Shown here: positions 10,378-20,600 of the stretch, one piece after another | Layout: every line of letters starts with the position of its first letter | How positions within the stretch are numbered: position 1 is the stretch's first letter | Origin: Ashinkailepas kermadecensis | Lineage: Eukaryota; Arthropoda; Thecostraca; Neolepadidae | Reading direction: 5' to 3' | Length of the DNA stretch: 64,000 nucleotides | NCBI GenBank assembly: GCA_034440615.1 | Contig: JAOTOM010004862.1 | Coordinates: 186,001 to 250,000 of the forward strand | Notes under the pieces: model-generated | The model's database searches: none | What the model saw: the letters and a program-made list of their open reading frames with translations, nothing else | Told to the model about the DNA's origin: nothing | Program-made: the position numbers and the translations under genes

Positions 10378-11658
10378 CTGGTCTTGTAGCTGTCTGGGGT
10401 AGGAACCACAGTCGACGACAGGCTCGCCACCATGGTCAGTAGCAGACACGCCAGCATGCTCAGTCCCGGGCGTCGGCGGACCGGAGCTGGTGGTCGTGAA
10501 GGACTGCATCCCAGCAAGGTCAAAAGAGTTGCCATTGTGACCAGAGCACCCATCCACTGGCACGCTCCTAGTCGACGTGTTCCGTCCTCGATCAGAGACG
10601 GAGCCTGGGATCACTTCCCGGGCGGACGCATCAACGGCCAGGTCAGATAATAATCTCCGGGCGGACGAGTCTCGTCCCCGACCAGAGATGGAGCCTGGGA
10701 GCAATTCCCCGGCAGATGTGTCCCTGGTCACAACAGAGGCCAATTCCCGGGCAGACGTGTCCCTGACCACAGCAGAGACCAGTTCCCCGGCAGAGGTGTT
10801 CTTGGCAATAGTAGAGGCCAATTTCCGGGCAGACGTGTCTTTGGCCACAGCAGGAGCCAATTTCCGGACAGACGTGTCCCTGGCCACAACAGAGGCCAAT
10901 TCCCGGACAGACGTGTCCCTGTCTACAGCAGAGGTCAGTTCCCGGGCAGACGTGTCCCTGGCCACTGCAGCGGCCAGTTCCAGACCAGACGGGCCCCTAG
11001 TCGTTCTAAAGGCCAATTCCCAGGCAGATGTGTCCCTGGCTACACCAGGGATAAGATCACCGGTGTCCCTGTCCACGACAGAGGCCAGATCCCCAGCAGA
11101 TGTGTCCCAAGCCACGGCAGAGGGCAGTTCCCGGTTAGACGGGACCCTGGTCGAACCAGAGGCCAATTCCTGGGCGGGCGGGTACCTCGCCAGTAACGGC
11201 GAGCCGGTCAGACGGTTGAGCAGCGCCGAGGTGCGCTGTCGCAGCCTCACCAGCTCTGCGGACGGTGAGCAGCCCAGCACGCCCACCGACTCGGTAAACG
11301 GCGAGCAGCCGAATCCGCTTGCCGGCTCGGCGAACTCGGCCAGCGATGTGACCGAGCTGAGACTGGCCGATGCGGCGGCGGTGTCGGCGGTGTCGGCGTC
11401 GGACGGCGCACCGCCGGCCAGCGGCGAGAACAGAGACGAGCACGAGCTGATGCGGGCGTTGGCGCGTCCCGCTGGCGACGAGCCGTCGCAGCGTGTGACT
11501 GGGGACGAGTCGGTGAGCGTGACACTCGGCCGCGACAGCCCGCCGCTGTCGGCCGTCGACGGCGACGTCCAAGGCCAGCGGCCGCTGTCCGCCTCAGTCG
11601 GCTCGCTCGACACGCGCAAGCCGGGCGTCTGCCGGTCGGCCGCCACATCACCAGATGC
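10378..11658 (-). CDS. HAUS6: HAUS6 exon 10 (large, Ser-rich, repeat-bearing)
   Basis: This exon is 1281 bases if the acceptor is TTTACAG at 11659, or 1251 if it is CGGCAG at 11629. Both are in frame and differ by ten residues; the first has the better pyrimidine tract. It encodes a low-complexity Ser/Thr/Pro segment (SSEPTEADSGRW, TDSSPV), then about a dozen degenerate 14-residue repeats of the type VARDTSARELASAV (about 10600-11150), and ends at a strong donor CAG|GTCAGT. A long antisense frame is open through the same region because the repeats are stop-poor; the minus frame is the one that joins the other exons. Confidence 0.75.
10600..11150 (-). repeat. Coding 42-bp repeats in HAUS6 exon 10
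   Basis: About twelve degenerate 42-bp units encode 14-residue blocks around ARDTSARELAS. All length changes keep the frame, as expected if the region is translated and under selection for phase. Confidence 0.7.
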
Positions 11659-12590
11659 CTGTAAATACACGACAGCTGTGAGGTACCGCCCCACCACCGC
11701 CACATCACCAGACACCCTGACACACAGGACAGCTGTGAGGTACCGCCCCACCACCGCCACATCACCAGACGCCTGTAAACGCAGGACAGCTGTGAGGTAC
11801 CGCCCCACCACCGCCACATCACCAGACGCCTGTCAACAGAGGACAGCTGTGAGGTACCGCCCCACCACCGCCACATCACCAGACGCCTGTACGCACAGGA
11901 CAGCTGTGAGGTACCGCCCCACCACCAGACACCCGGGAACACAGGACAGCTGAGTGGTACCGCCCCATCGCCAGACGCCTGTAAACACAGGACAGCTGTG
12001 AGGTACCACCCCACCAGCGCCACATCACGAGACGCCTGTCAACACAGGACAGCTGTGAGGTACCGCCCCCACCGACACAAGCCGCCACATCACCAGACGC
12101 CTGTAAACACAGGACAGCTGTGAGGTACCACCCCACCACCGCCACATCACCAGACGCCTGTCAACAGAGGACAGCTGTGAGGTACCGCCCCACCACCGCC
12201 ACATCACCAGACGCCTGTCAACAGAGGACAGCTGTGAGGTACCACCCCACCACCGCCACATCACCAGACGCCTGTCAACAGAGGACAGCTGTGAGGTACC
12301 GCCCCACCACCGCCACATCACCAGACGCCTGTACGCACAGGACAGCTGTGAGGTACCGCCCCACCACCAGACGCCTGTCAACAGAGGACAGCTGTGAGGT
12401 ACCGCCCCGCCACCGCCACATCACCAGACGCCTGTAAACACAGGACAGCTGTGAGGTACCGCCCCACCACCGCCACATCATCAGACGCCTGTCAACAGAG
12501 GACAGCTGTGAGGTACCGCCCCACCACCGCCACACTACCAGGCGCCTGTCAACAGAGGACAGCTGTGAGGTACCGCACCGCCACCGAACC
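11640..12590. repeat. 57-bp minisatellite, ~16 units (HAUS6 intron 9)
   Basis: Units carry GACAGCTGTGAGGTACCGCC, CCACCACCGCCACATCACC and AGACGCCTGT followed by one of three variants (AAACACA, CAACAGA or ACGCACA). The 57-bp period is 19 codons, so frames stay open on both strands. On the minus strand each unit contains a pyrimidine-rich stretch ending GACAG|GCGTCTGG, which resembles the exon 10 acceptor. Confidence 0.95.
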
Positions 12591-12904
12591 GCACTAGTCT
12601 GGACATGCTATCTGAATGTCCCACAAGAGGTAAATTAATATGTTGAAGAGACAGTCGAAATTGTTCAGTATAAGATAAAGGGTGCAAATGGAGCTATTAC
12701 ATTCTGGAAAGTTGACAAGCATTATATTTGATAGGGAAGAAAACTCGCATATTGCGAATCATGATCGAAGAGTCCTCGCTGGATTGATAATTCAAGCTAC
12801 GATTCACTGGTTACTGTCGTTAGTTACTGGTTTTACGACACGTCGACCGCTGAGTCATATAGCGTCGCCAATATCTCACGCCGATTGGTCGCGGGCGAAG
12901 AGTA

Positions 12905-12977
12905 GCGACAGGTGAGATTCGAACCCACATTCTTTCGATTGCGAGACGAGCATCTCACCCCTAGACCACTCGTCCCC
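12905..12977 (-). pseudogene. tRNA-like sequence (probable tRNA pseudogene)
   Basis: The minus strand shows an A-box-like TGGTCTAGGGGTGA, a candidate loop containing CTCGCAA (anticodon would be CGC) and a good B box GGGTTCGAATC inside a five-pair T stem. The acceptor stem pairs poorly (two mismatches in seven) and the anticodon stem is imperfect. I therefore regard it as a decayed tRNA or a tRNA-derived SINE head, not a working gene. It lies in HAUS6 intron 9. Confidence 0.55.
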
Positions 12978-13463
12978 TACTGGTTACTGTCAAGAAAGTC
13001 TCCGGGAAGCAGTCGTACACCTAAAATGCACATAATGTGTTCCTCTTCCTATTTGCCATTACCATGGTCCACCTATTCCTCACTTCTATGTTACTGCCTC
13101 TACGTTTTTCTAGCAAAAAACGAAGTAAAACGCTAAAAAAATATACAATGTCCAATATACATATACAATGCCAATATACAATATGCACTGTCCATAACCA
13201 CATCCAAACCTAACTAAAATCAAACTCACTTCTTGCCCTCAATATACATTACCAAGAAAGGAAATGTTTCACTCACAAACAATCAAATAAAGCTCCTGAG
13301 GAAATCAGGTATCCACTTAACCTATATTCTACAGGATAACCCCAACAAACTGGACTACACAACTTAGTGCGCTTACTGCACCCAGATCTACATCAGGAAT
13401 GAACTTCAACGAAACGTGAACCTCTATGCTTTATAATTATCAACATTGTTGCCGAGACTTGGG

Positions 13464-13525
13464 TGGTGGTGGTGGTGGATTTGCGCTTTTGGGCACGTCG
13501 ACTGCATTGGTCATTTTGCGCCCAT
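13464..13525 (-). mobile_element. 62-bp LINE 3'-tail micro-insertion
   Basis: The insert is flanked by perfect 12-bp repeats CCGAGACTTGGG (13452-13463 and 13526-13537). On the minus strand it shows GGGCGCAAAATGACC, a loop, CGTGCCC, AAAAGC and then a (CCA)n tail. This is the same 3' hairpin plus simple tail as the LINE ends at 34700 and 56705. Confidence 0.75.
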
Positions 13526-13623
13526 CCGAGACTTGGGGAGTACTGATTAATGAATACTAATCTCCCACTGCCTATGCGCAGTTGCATCACTGAGAGTTCG
13601 ACTTGACTGCAGAGCGCGCCTAC

Positions 13624-13925
13624 CTGTGAGTCACTGTCATCTAGGAGCAGTGGCCGGCGCAGCTGCCTCAGCGGCTGATCACTAGGCAGCGGTGGTAGCT
13701 CCGTCAGACTCCAGCTGGGTGTGCGCGGCGCCAGCAGCGGCGGCGGCGAGGCGCTGCCGGCACGCCGCGGCCGCGACCGCGGCGGAGTGCGGTCTGCCGC
13801 CACCAGGGTGTCTACGTGTCGCCGCACGGCGTCAAACTCGGTCTGTAGCTCGGCCAGCATGCCGACCGAGTCCACAGCCAGCTGTTCGGCCTCAAACACC
13901 AGCGGCGGCAGGCAGGTGTGCAGTC
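13624..13925 (-). CDS. HAUS6: HAUS6 exon 9
   Basis: Its first two bases complete the Gly codon begun in exon 8. It then encodes LHTCLPPLVFEAEQLAVDSV, a helical GMLAELQTEFDAVRRHVDTL segment, and an Arg/Pro/Ser-rich linker ending RRPLLLDDSDSQ. The donor is CACAG|GTAGGC. The helix would close the coiled-coil half of HAUS6; the Pro/Ser linker starts the disordered half. Codons are strongly GC-ending. Confidence 0.75.
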
Positions 13926-14048
13926 CTGGCCGGACACAGTCACAGTCCAGACAAGGTCCCTGACCAGACAGTCACAGCATAAACAAAGTCCCTGACTGGA
14001 CACAATCACAGCCCAAACAAAGTCCATGGCCAGACACAGTCACAGCTC
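13926..14048 (-). repeat. ~33-bp tandem copies of the exon 9 acceptor
   Basis: The plus-strand words CCTGGCCGGACACAGTCACA, CCTGACCAGACAGTCACA, CCTGACTGGACACAATCACA and CATGGCCAGACACAGTCACA begin at about 13925, 13959, 13991 and 14024. On the minus strand the first is the real exon 9 acceptor. The next two keep a TCAG acceptor; the fourth has lost AG. Confidence 0.8.
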
Positions 14049-14224
14049 TGACCACAGAGGAGAAGTGGATGCACTGGAGACCAAAGCAATAGGCTCGAGG
14101 TGCCGAAGAGGTGCTGATGCTGATGCATTGTCAATCACTGATGCAACAACGGGTAAGAGCCCACAGCCTAATTCGTGACATACATGCCATAAGATATTCC
14201 ATGAGATATTTGGATGGCACACGC

Positions 14225-14325
14225 GATCCTCAAATTTGGGCTGTCTGGTGGGACATGTACGCGATCCTCACCTTTGAGCCGTCTGGCGGGATATGTATGC
14301 GAGCCTCACCTTTAAGCTGTCCGAT
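14225..14325 (-). repeat. ~38-bp tandem copies of the exon 8 donor
   Basis: The real donor AAAG|GTGAGG (border 14309/14310) is repeated 38 bases downstream as CAAAG|GTGAGG (border 14271/14272) and again, mutated, near 14228. The flanking words GGGATATGTATGCGA and GGGACATGTACGCGA show these are tandem copies. Confidence 0.75.
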
Positions 14326-14427
14326 TGGACAATGTGTGAGGATCTGTTGCAGGTGGCGGACTCGTGACACAAACGTTTCGAAGAAGGCCACCAAGTCCAT
14401 TCTGACATCGCCAGCAGCCGAGTCATC
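14310..14427 (-). CDS. HAUS6: HAUS6 exon 8
   Basis: From acceptor TTCTCAG it encodes DDSAAGDVRMDLVAFFETFV then SRVRHLQQILTHCPIGQLK and ends one base into the next codon at donor AAAG|GTGAGG. The sequence is amphipathic and consistent with the coiled-coil core of HAUS6. It joins exons 7 and 9 in phase. Confidence 0.75.
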
Positions 14428-14716
14428 CTGAGAAAAGCGTGCAACACACGAGGTGAAGGCAAAAAGCAAAAACAAACAAAACAAAAACATGAAGCACAGC
14501 AATGTCGTCGCAGCACAATGAGTGCTAAATGTGTAGACGCCAGTGACAAGGTGAAGCACACTTGCACTTGCACACCAACCAAGGCCATCATTGACATTGG
14601 AGCTCAACACTGCTATATGACCATGCAGTCGATGCGCCCGTAAACTACGACGAGCTCAACACTGACATTGGATCTCATAGGAGAGCCCGCGTCTGACCTG
14701 GGCTGCGGCCACTGAC

Positions 14717-14932
14717 CTGAGATCCTGGCCGTGTCGGCGGCGCCACCAGCTCGGTCGCGTCGATGACGGAGCGAGCCACGGCGCCCGACACTATCGAGTC
14801 GGCCACCTGCCAGCTGTACTCGGCCTCGCCGCAGAACTGGCGCAGCCGCAGCTGACCGGCGGCCAGCGTGAACAGGTGTTGGCGAGCGGCGGCCATCACA
14901 GCTGTCGGCTCGTCAGGTAAGGTCAGCACGTG
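14717..14932 (-). CDS. HAUS6: HAUS6 exon 7
   Basis: The exon is exactly 72 codons (phase 0 to 0), from acceptor TCGCAG to donor CAG|GTCAGT. It encodes HVLTLPDEPTAVMAAARQHL, FTLAAGQLRLRQFCGEAEYS, WQVADSIVSGAVARSVIDAT and ends LVAPPTRPGSQ. The central stretch aligns by eye to the mid-protein helices of vertebrate HAUS6 around the FQLHIGNVYEAGKL region. Confidence 0.75.
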
Positions 14933-15650
14933 CTGCGACAGGTCAGGTCAGCACATGGAAGGCAAGCTTACGGAATACAGAGAACATTACGAACGCTCTG
15001 AGAATAGGGTGAGCACGTGGAATCTCTCCAGCTGGTGAGAGCGCGCAGAAGGAAACACTGCCACCCTCACATTTCCCCAAATCACACCAAACACTACCTC
15101 TTCTCTCTATTTAATTACCTACTCATCACTGAATGGTTGAAGGATGTCAGATTTTCCCATACGCCGCTTGAAAAAATGTCTGGGTGCGGTCGCGATCATG
15201 GTTCGCCGGAGGTGGTCGGGTATGGTCAAAAGACGAGTACTCATGTACACATCTCGTGCTTCCGGTCGGCGAAATTTTGCGGGGAATGCGGTATCCACTA
15301 TCTAAAGGCTGTTGTTTGGGGATCGCACTGTACCGCGATCCGAGTTTACACGCAAATGAAATTGAGACCAGGGCTGAAAATAGGCTGCTCTTGGATTTTT
15401 GGCATCCAGAACATCATCCTCTCATTTTTATCATTTGGAGGTTGAATGTTGCTCTTGGACATTGACCTGCTCTGTGATAAAATGTGCATGATTCACTGAA
15501 AAGCACCAACTCAGATTCTGATACAACAGGTTTGAAGAAAAATATCCTCTCCGTATTAGATTACCCCAAATTTCCTTTCCACATCCAGGGTTACAAAGCA
15601 CAAATACAACCCTGATTGAGACCAATGGAGAGTAACCGCTACATCCTGAC

Positions 15651-15740
15651 AATGGCACTCCTCGACATGAGCAGTGCTGGCGTGTCTGCCGGCAAGTCGG
15701 CCACCAGCGGGAGCGACCGCGACGCCGAGAAATGCAGGGC
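15651..15740 (-). CDS. HAUS6: HAUS6 exon 6 (probable)
   Basis: Thirty codons encode ALHFSASRSLPLVADLPADT then PALLMSRSAI, between acceptor TCACCAG and donor ATT|GTCAGG. Phase 0 at both ends fits exons 5 and 7. The donor is weak and the exon is short, so this is less certain than its neighbours. Confidence 0.55.
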
Positions 15741-15920
15741 CTGGTGACTGCTCGACGTTCACCCATGCCGAGAAGTCTGCGTCTGTGTGGGGCCGATATT
15801 GAAAGGCTGCCTATACCCTGCATTATCTTGGATTGATGCAGACCCGCACCGGGGGCGATCTGGTGGACCGTGGTGTCAGCTGCACCTGGGTCACCTGGTG
15901 TTATCCTCACCTGGGACCAC

Positions 15921-16053
15921 CTGGTCGGAGGACTGTTGCAGCAGACGGTGGGTCAGCTCGGGCGGCAGGTCTGACGCGGCCACCAGCCGACCCAGCTCCT
16001 GCACCAAAGTGTCGGCGCGTTGACGCAGTCGCCGGTATGTAGAGCAGAACGAA
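15921..16053 (-). CDS. HAUS6: HAUS6 exon 5 (probable)
   Basis: It encodes SFCSTYRRLRQRADTLVQEL then GRLVAASDLPPELTHRLLQQ and SSDQ, a clear heptad-rich helix expected at this point of HAUS6. The acceptor GTTAG is inferred: it completes the codon left by exon 4. The donor CAG|GTGGTC could instead be the stronger CCAG|GTGAGG eleven bases downstream. Confidence 0.6.
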
Positions 16054-16064
16054 CTAACGACAAC

Positions 16065-16700
16065 ACAGCGTAATTAATAATACCATCACCACCGACCAAT
16101 CAACTCAATAATACCATCACCAACGACCAATCAATTCAATAATACCATCACCACCCGACCAATCAACTCAATAATACCATCACCACCGACTAATGTACTC
16201 AACCATGCCATTACAGAAACCTAATCAACTCAATCATATTACTACTACACACAATCAAACTCAATCATACCATTACCACCGCATAACGCACTCAATCATA
16301 TCATAATCGCCACGCAACACACTTAACCACACCATCATCACCACACAACAAACTCAATTATACCATCATCACCACACAACACACTCAATGATAACATCAC
16401 CACTACACAACACACTCAATAATACAATCACCGCCACACACCATACTCAATCACATTATCACCACTGCATAACACACTCAATTATACCATCACTGCTACA
16501 CAACACAATCAATCATATCATCACCGCCGCACAACACACCCGATTATACCATCACTGCTACACAATACACTCGATCATATCATCACCGCTACAAAAAACA
16601 CTCAATCATATCATCACCACTACACAACACAATCATGTCATCACCGCCGCACAACACACTCAATTACGTCATCACCGCCACACAAAACACTCACATGTCT
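16065..16700. repeat. ~30-bp degenerate array (HAUS6 intron 4)
   Basis: Repeats of the type CTCAATNATACCATCACCAC with variable CCGACCAATCAA or GCACAACACA parts recur every 28-36 bases about twenty times. Units are diverged, suggesting an old array. Confidence 0.85.
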
Positions 16701-16924
16701 CACGTGTGGCTTTTGGTTGAGTCGAGCGTCACATGAAGGGAAATATAAACATGCGTAGCAGGCGATTAATGGAACTATTGCACAACAACGCTATGCAGTA
16801 GTAAGACCACAACGCTAACATCATGACGTCTACCAGGGATTACAAATTGAAAATAATATGGAGGCCTGTCTGGTAGCTCATTATGATGGTCACAGTGGTA
16901 CCTAGACATTCGCCGTTGAGAATC

Positions 16925-17248
16925 ATGACACACATGGACGGACTCTGAGAAGCATGGCTGAGACATGAACTAACTCCGAGAACCGTGACAGTGGTACTGG
17001 AAGTAGCTCTGAGAACCGTGACAGTGGCACATAAATTGACCCTGAGAAGCATGGCTGAGACATGAACTAACTCCGAGAACCGTGACAGCGGTACTGGAAG
17101 TAGCTCTGAGAACCGTGACAGTGGCACATAAACTGACTCTGAGAAGCATGGCTGAGACATGAACTAACTCCGAGAACCGTGACAGTGGTACTGGAAGTAG
17201 CTCTGAGAACCGTGACAGTGGCACATAAACTGACTCTGAGAAGCGCTG
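16925..17248 (-). repeat. 97-bp array copying the exon 4 donor
   Basis: Plus-strand words TGACTCTGAGAAGC and CATGAACTAACTCCGAG recur with exact 97-bp spacing. Donor borders fall at 17234 (real), 17137, 17040 and 16943. The copy at 17137 keeps GTCAGT; the others read GTCAAT and GTCCGT. The unit includes the last bases of exon 4. Confidence 0.88.
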
Positions 17249-17391
17249 GTGGTTGGTGTGGCAGATCAGTTTCGACTGCTGTAGCCGGACGAAGTGTTCC
17301 TTGGCGAGGGCGCACGCAGCACGCAGCGTACCACACTGGGTGTTCGGGTTTCCGCGTGACAGAATCACATCAGCGCCGGGCGTCTGTTGAT
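17235..17391 (-). CDS. HAUS6: HAUS6 exon 4
   Basis: It begins by completing an Asp codon and encodes QQTPGADVILSRGNPNTQCG, then TLRAACALAKEHFVRLQQSK and LICHTNHQRFS. The AACALAKEHFVRLQQ helix matches the HAUS6 segment that follows the LFLSPGG domain (human CLARCHLARSRFLQI). The acceptor is GGCCACAG. The donor is taken as CAGA|GTCAGT because it gives the right phase for exon 5. Confidence 0.75.
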
Positions 17392-18220
17392 CTGTGGCCA
17401 GTCGGCACACGCGCCTTCATTAGTGAACAGGCTGTGTATGTTCACTGACTTCAGATGTGTATGACACATCTGACACATACACGTTATTATCGTTAGTACT
17501 GACATGCATCAGTCACAGCAGATACACAGGGACATATATTAACACATGCTGTATACACAGTGGACACATATCCACACATACACCCATATGCATTAGGCTA
17601 TAAGTATCAGATACGTCTTCCACGCCCAGCCAACATACGGAGGCAATGTGACTAACACATACACATCACCAGCGGTGCAAGCACGGGGTGTTACCCTGGT
17701 GACAGCATGCCAAATCGATACACCGGTCACACACCAGCCACAGCCTGACACAGGCCGGAACACCTCCCAGAACAGCGCCGGGCGGCGACAAGAACTCATA
17801 CACCACGGTTGGCTGCCGAAGCAGCGGCCCAGAGCGAGCATGACACGACAGACAGCCCGGCACAGGGCGACGGCCGGCATACCATCCAGCATCTGGGGCT
17901 AAATGGCCGCCGATCAGCATCGAAGCCGACGGCACTGTGCGATATTCACTTACCACAGGCATATTTCCCTTGGATAAATGTATGCCGACACTATATGTCG
18001 ACAAAGTTATAGTAAATGGGTCTAAAAAGGCTACGCTCTACACCAGCATTACAAATAAATGCTCGCCGAAAAAAAATGTTTCAAGAAACTTCGCTCTGCA
18101 TCCCCTTTGGCATTCATCAATCAATACTTTGCACAATCAATATCCACGAACCATAGGACATACGTTCAAGCCACAAGTGTTCCCCAGGGACCATTATGGT
18201 TTCCATCAGTCGAAGCGTAC

Positions 18221-18350
18221 CGAGGCTCCGCAGCGTCTTCAGCATGACATAATGGGTGAGGGCCAGTAGCAGCTGCTTGAACTTGCGGCCGCCCGGCGAG
18301 AGGAACAGCGACGCGTTGACGATGGGCAGACCCGCGCCATCTGGTTCGTT
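18221..18350 (-). CDS. HAUS6: HAUS6 exon 3 (LFLSPGG motif)
   Basis: From acceptor CGCCACAG it encodes NEPDGAGLPIVNASLFLSPG then GRKFKQLLLALTHYVMLKTL and RSL, ending one base into a codon at CTCG|GTACGC. SLFLSPGG-KF is the best conserved stretch of HAUS6 and is the strongest single piece of evidence for this gene. Human HAUS6 has GSLFLSPGGPKFIHLMYHF at the same place. Confidence 0.88.
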
Positions 18351-18665
18351 CTGTGGCGGGGAGATCGCAGTGTGGAGTGCAGCACAACAGCGTCGGACTT
18401 ACGATGGGCAGACCAGTCTGTTCTGTGGCGGGGAGAGCGGTATGAGGTGCAGCAGGGGAACAGTGCCAAGATGATGATGGGCAGACCGGCCTGCTCTGTG
18501 GCGGGGAGAGCGTTGTGAGGTACAACAGGGTAACAGTGTCGGGATGACGATGGGCAGGCCGGCCTGTTCTGTGGCGGGGAGAGCGGTGTGAGGTGCAGCA
18601 GGGGAACAGTGTCGGGATGACGATGGACAGACCGGCCTGTTCTGTGGCGGTGAAAGCGGTGTGAG
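18351..18665 (-). repeat. 73-bp array copying the exon 3 acceptor
   Basis: The word CTGTGGCGGGGAGA (acceptor CCGCCACAG on the minus strand) starts at 18351, 18423, 18496, 18569 and, slightly changed, 18642. Each unit also carries the start of exon 3 (GGTCTGCCCATC-like). The unit at 18403-18422 is followed by GTAAGT and so resembles a 20-base micro-exon. Confidence 0.9.
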
Positions 18666-19789
18666 CACATGTCACAGCGTCAGCTGATCTGGGTCTGATC
18701 GCTGCTGCTTCTTTAGCAAAACACGGGGCGGTATCATCCAAAAGCCCCGTAGGCACACATTAAGAAGTACAACAGCCCTGTGTGACTGCATCAGATACGA
18801 TATCAGCCCTCTCGACCGCAAAAAGAAGCATAACAGCTAAATTTCCCAGGAACAGATTCACAAATTGGCAAGCTTATGTCCACGTTGACACTGCTGGAAT
18901 CATGTGCCCTACACATGAATTTTGCGCACAGGTTGCCTGACAAAAAGAACAAGGAATCAGAATTTACGAAACAACGCATCCAAAGGACGTTTTTTTTACA
19001 AATGTTGTATAAGTCTGTGATACTGTGTAACTTCATGTTCAGACGATACTTCAATGTTCCTGCAACTGCGAGCTCGCCGGTTCCTCCATAAAAGCTACGT
19101 TTTGTGGAATACAAGGCACACGATGGACATTGTAGTTACAAAACATCTAGCTGCGGTTTCCAACTGATTATTCCGTATAAACGTTAGAAGTGTTACAATA
19201 ATGGTTCTTCGCTAAGGTGTGAGATGCCGAAATGAGTACAGTATGATATTGAAATTCGCCATCGAAATCATGTGGCTTAAAATAATTTACAAGTTTCCAA
19301 ACTCAATTTTTATCCAACAGTGTATTCCTACGTGTACCTTTTTCGTTTGTTTCATATACCGCATGTAGGGTTATCTGTTTTAACCATACCAATACAAACA
19401 CCTATACTTATTAACTGATATTGCAGAACAGACCACATTATAGATAATCCTCTTGCCTGAAATTGTGGTATGAGATGTTCGTGTATCACGATCCGCAATG
19501 GTGAGCATAAGTGTAATACTTCTAAAATAAACAGGTACAGTTAGAATTTATATATTAAGACTTGATAAAGACTCATAAAAGAAGCATGATGTCGATACCC
19601 CTTTGGCAGGGATGACGATTCAGTGTCCAGGCAGTAGTATATTCCACCGTATTTCAGGAATAAATTATCACTGAATGTTGGTGACTATCTGTCCGGCATG
19701 GGCGTGGTAGTGGCATGTAGCTGACGACTGACGGGTGACTACTAATTATTGGCACACAATTCAAACATCCCTACCGATTGTGTTTATTG

Positions 19790-20600
19790 ACACGTCAACA
19801 CAAAATGGAACACCACTAGGACAGACCATGCAGTTTGCCGTACTGCCAGTGTAGCAGGCTATGAACGCGATGTCGGTCTGCAACGTGCACGTGCTCCCCG
19901 ACCCTCCCCATAATACTGTGCGGCACTTCCCGGTGCACGTGCGACAGCGCGCGCTGGATGCGGATCCTGAGCTGCTTCTCGGCAGCAACTTCCCAGCCAC
20001 CATTGCATACCTTTCCTTAACTATTCCCCATAAGTCCATTATTGGGATAACTGGGGCACGTTTGGAGGGTTGCTATCCCGTTATATAACTGATAGATGGG
20101 TTTCCTACAACAGGAGCCGGGTGTTACGGGCGTAATGTTCCGCGGCCAGATCAGGCCAAGCACATAACCACCATCAGGGTAGTGTGTGCGAATGTACGGC
20201 AGCAGAACCCCACTCTTTGAGGTACATAATGTCATCCATATTCGAGCAGTTCCGGCAAGTATAACATTGTTGTTTGTTTGTTTATTTGGGCTTAAGGGCG
20301 CCTGAACTGCTAGTGGTTATCTAGCGCCCTGGCAAGTATAACAGCTGGGCAGATGCTCCATTTGGAGATATTGTGATCTGCACAAGGGGCTTTCCAGAAA
20401 ACTGTCCGATTTCGCGGTACTAGATATGACAAGGCACATCGCCATCTTGACCAGTGTGGAATCCCGGATTCCAGGGCATTTCGTTACTATAAAACGCAGC
20501 GCAACTTTCACCATCCATAAGGACTTCCACGATTCAATTCCACGATCTACGCAGAACACATTTCATGCCAACGATCGGACGCGCGTTTTCTCAGTATTAG
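19790..20600 (-). pseudogene. Tc1/mariner-like transposase relic
   Basis: Minus-strand fragments in shifting frames look like a DDE transposase: HTGQDGDVPCH near 20430-20460 (second catalytic Asp region), LLPYIRTHYPDGGYV near 20190 and PVIPIMDLWGIVKER near 20040, where SPDLNPIEHLWGIVKER is expected. The catalytic Asp of that last motif is replaced. Then AAEKQLRIRIQRALSHV follows in another frame. Frameshifts, substitutions and an inserted LINE tail make it inactive. It lies in HAUS6 intron 2. Assignment to Tc1/mariner rather than another DDE family is moderate. Confidence 0.55.
20267..20330 (-). mobile_element. 64-bp LINE 3'-tail micro-insertion
   Basis: The insert lies between perfect 13-bp repeats GGCAAGTATAACA (20254-20266 and 20331-20343). 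On the minus strand it forms AGGGCGCTAGATAACC, loop, GGCGCCCTTAAGCCC and then an (AAAC)n tail. The two arms can pair as a hairpin. It interrupts the transposase relic, so it inserted after that element. Confidence 0.82.

Noticed and set aside
10577..11953. Plus-strand frame of 458 residues over HAUS6 exon 10
   Set aside because: Antisense shadow of the minus-strand coding repeats; the minus frame joins other HAUS6 exons in phase.
12905..12977. Functional tRNA gene
   Set aside because: The acceptor stem has two mismatches and the anticodon stem is imperfect; kept only as a tRNA-like pseudogene.
17800..17905. Possible extra HAUS6 exon on the minus strand (PAVALCRAVCRVMLALGRCF)
   Set aside because: It looks helical, but neither phase lets it join exons 3 and 4, which already fit each other.
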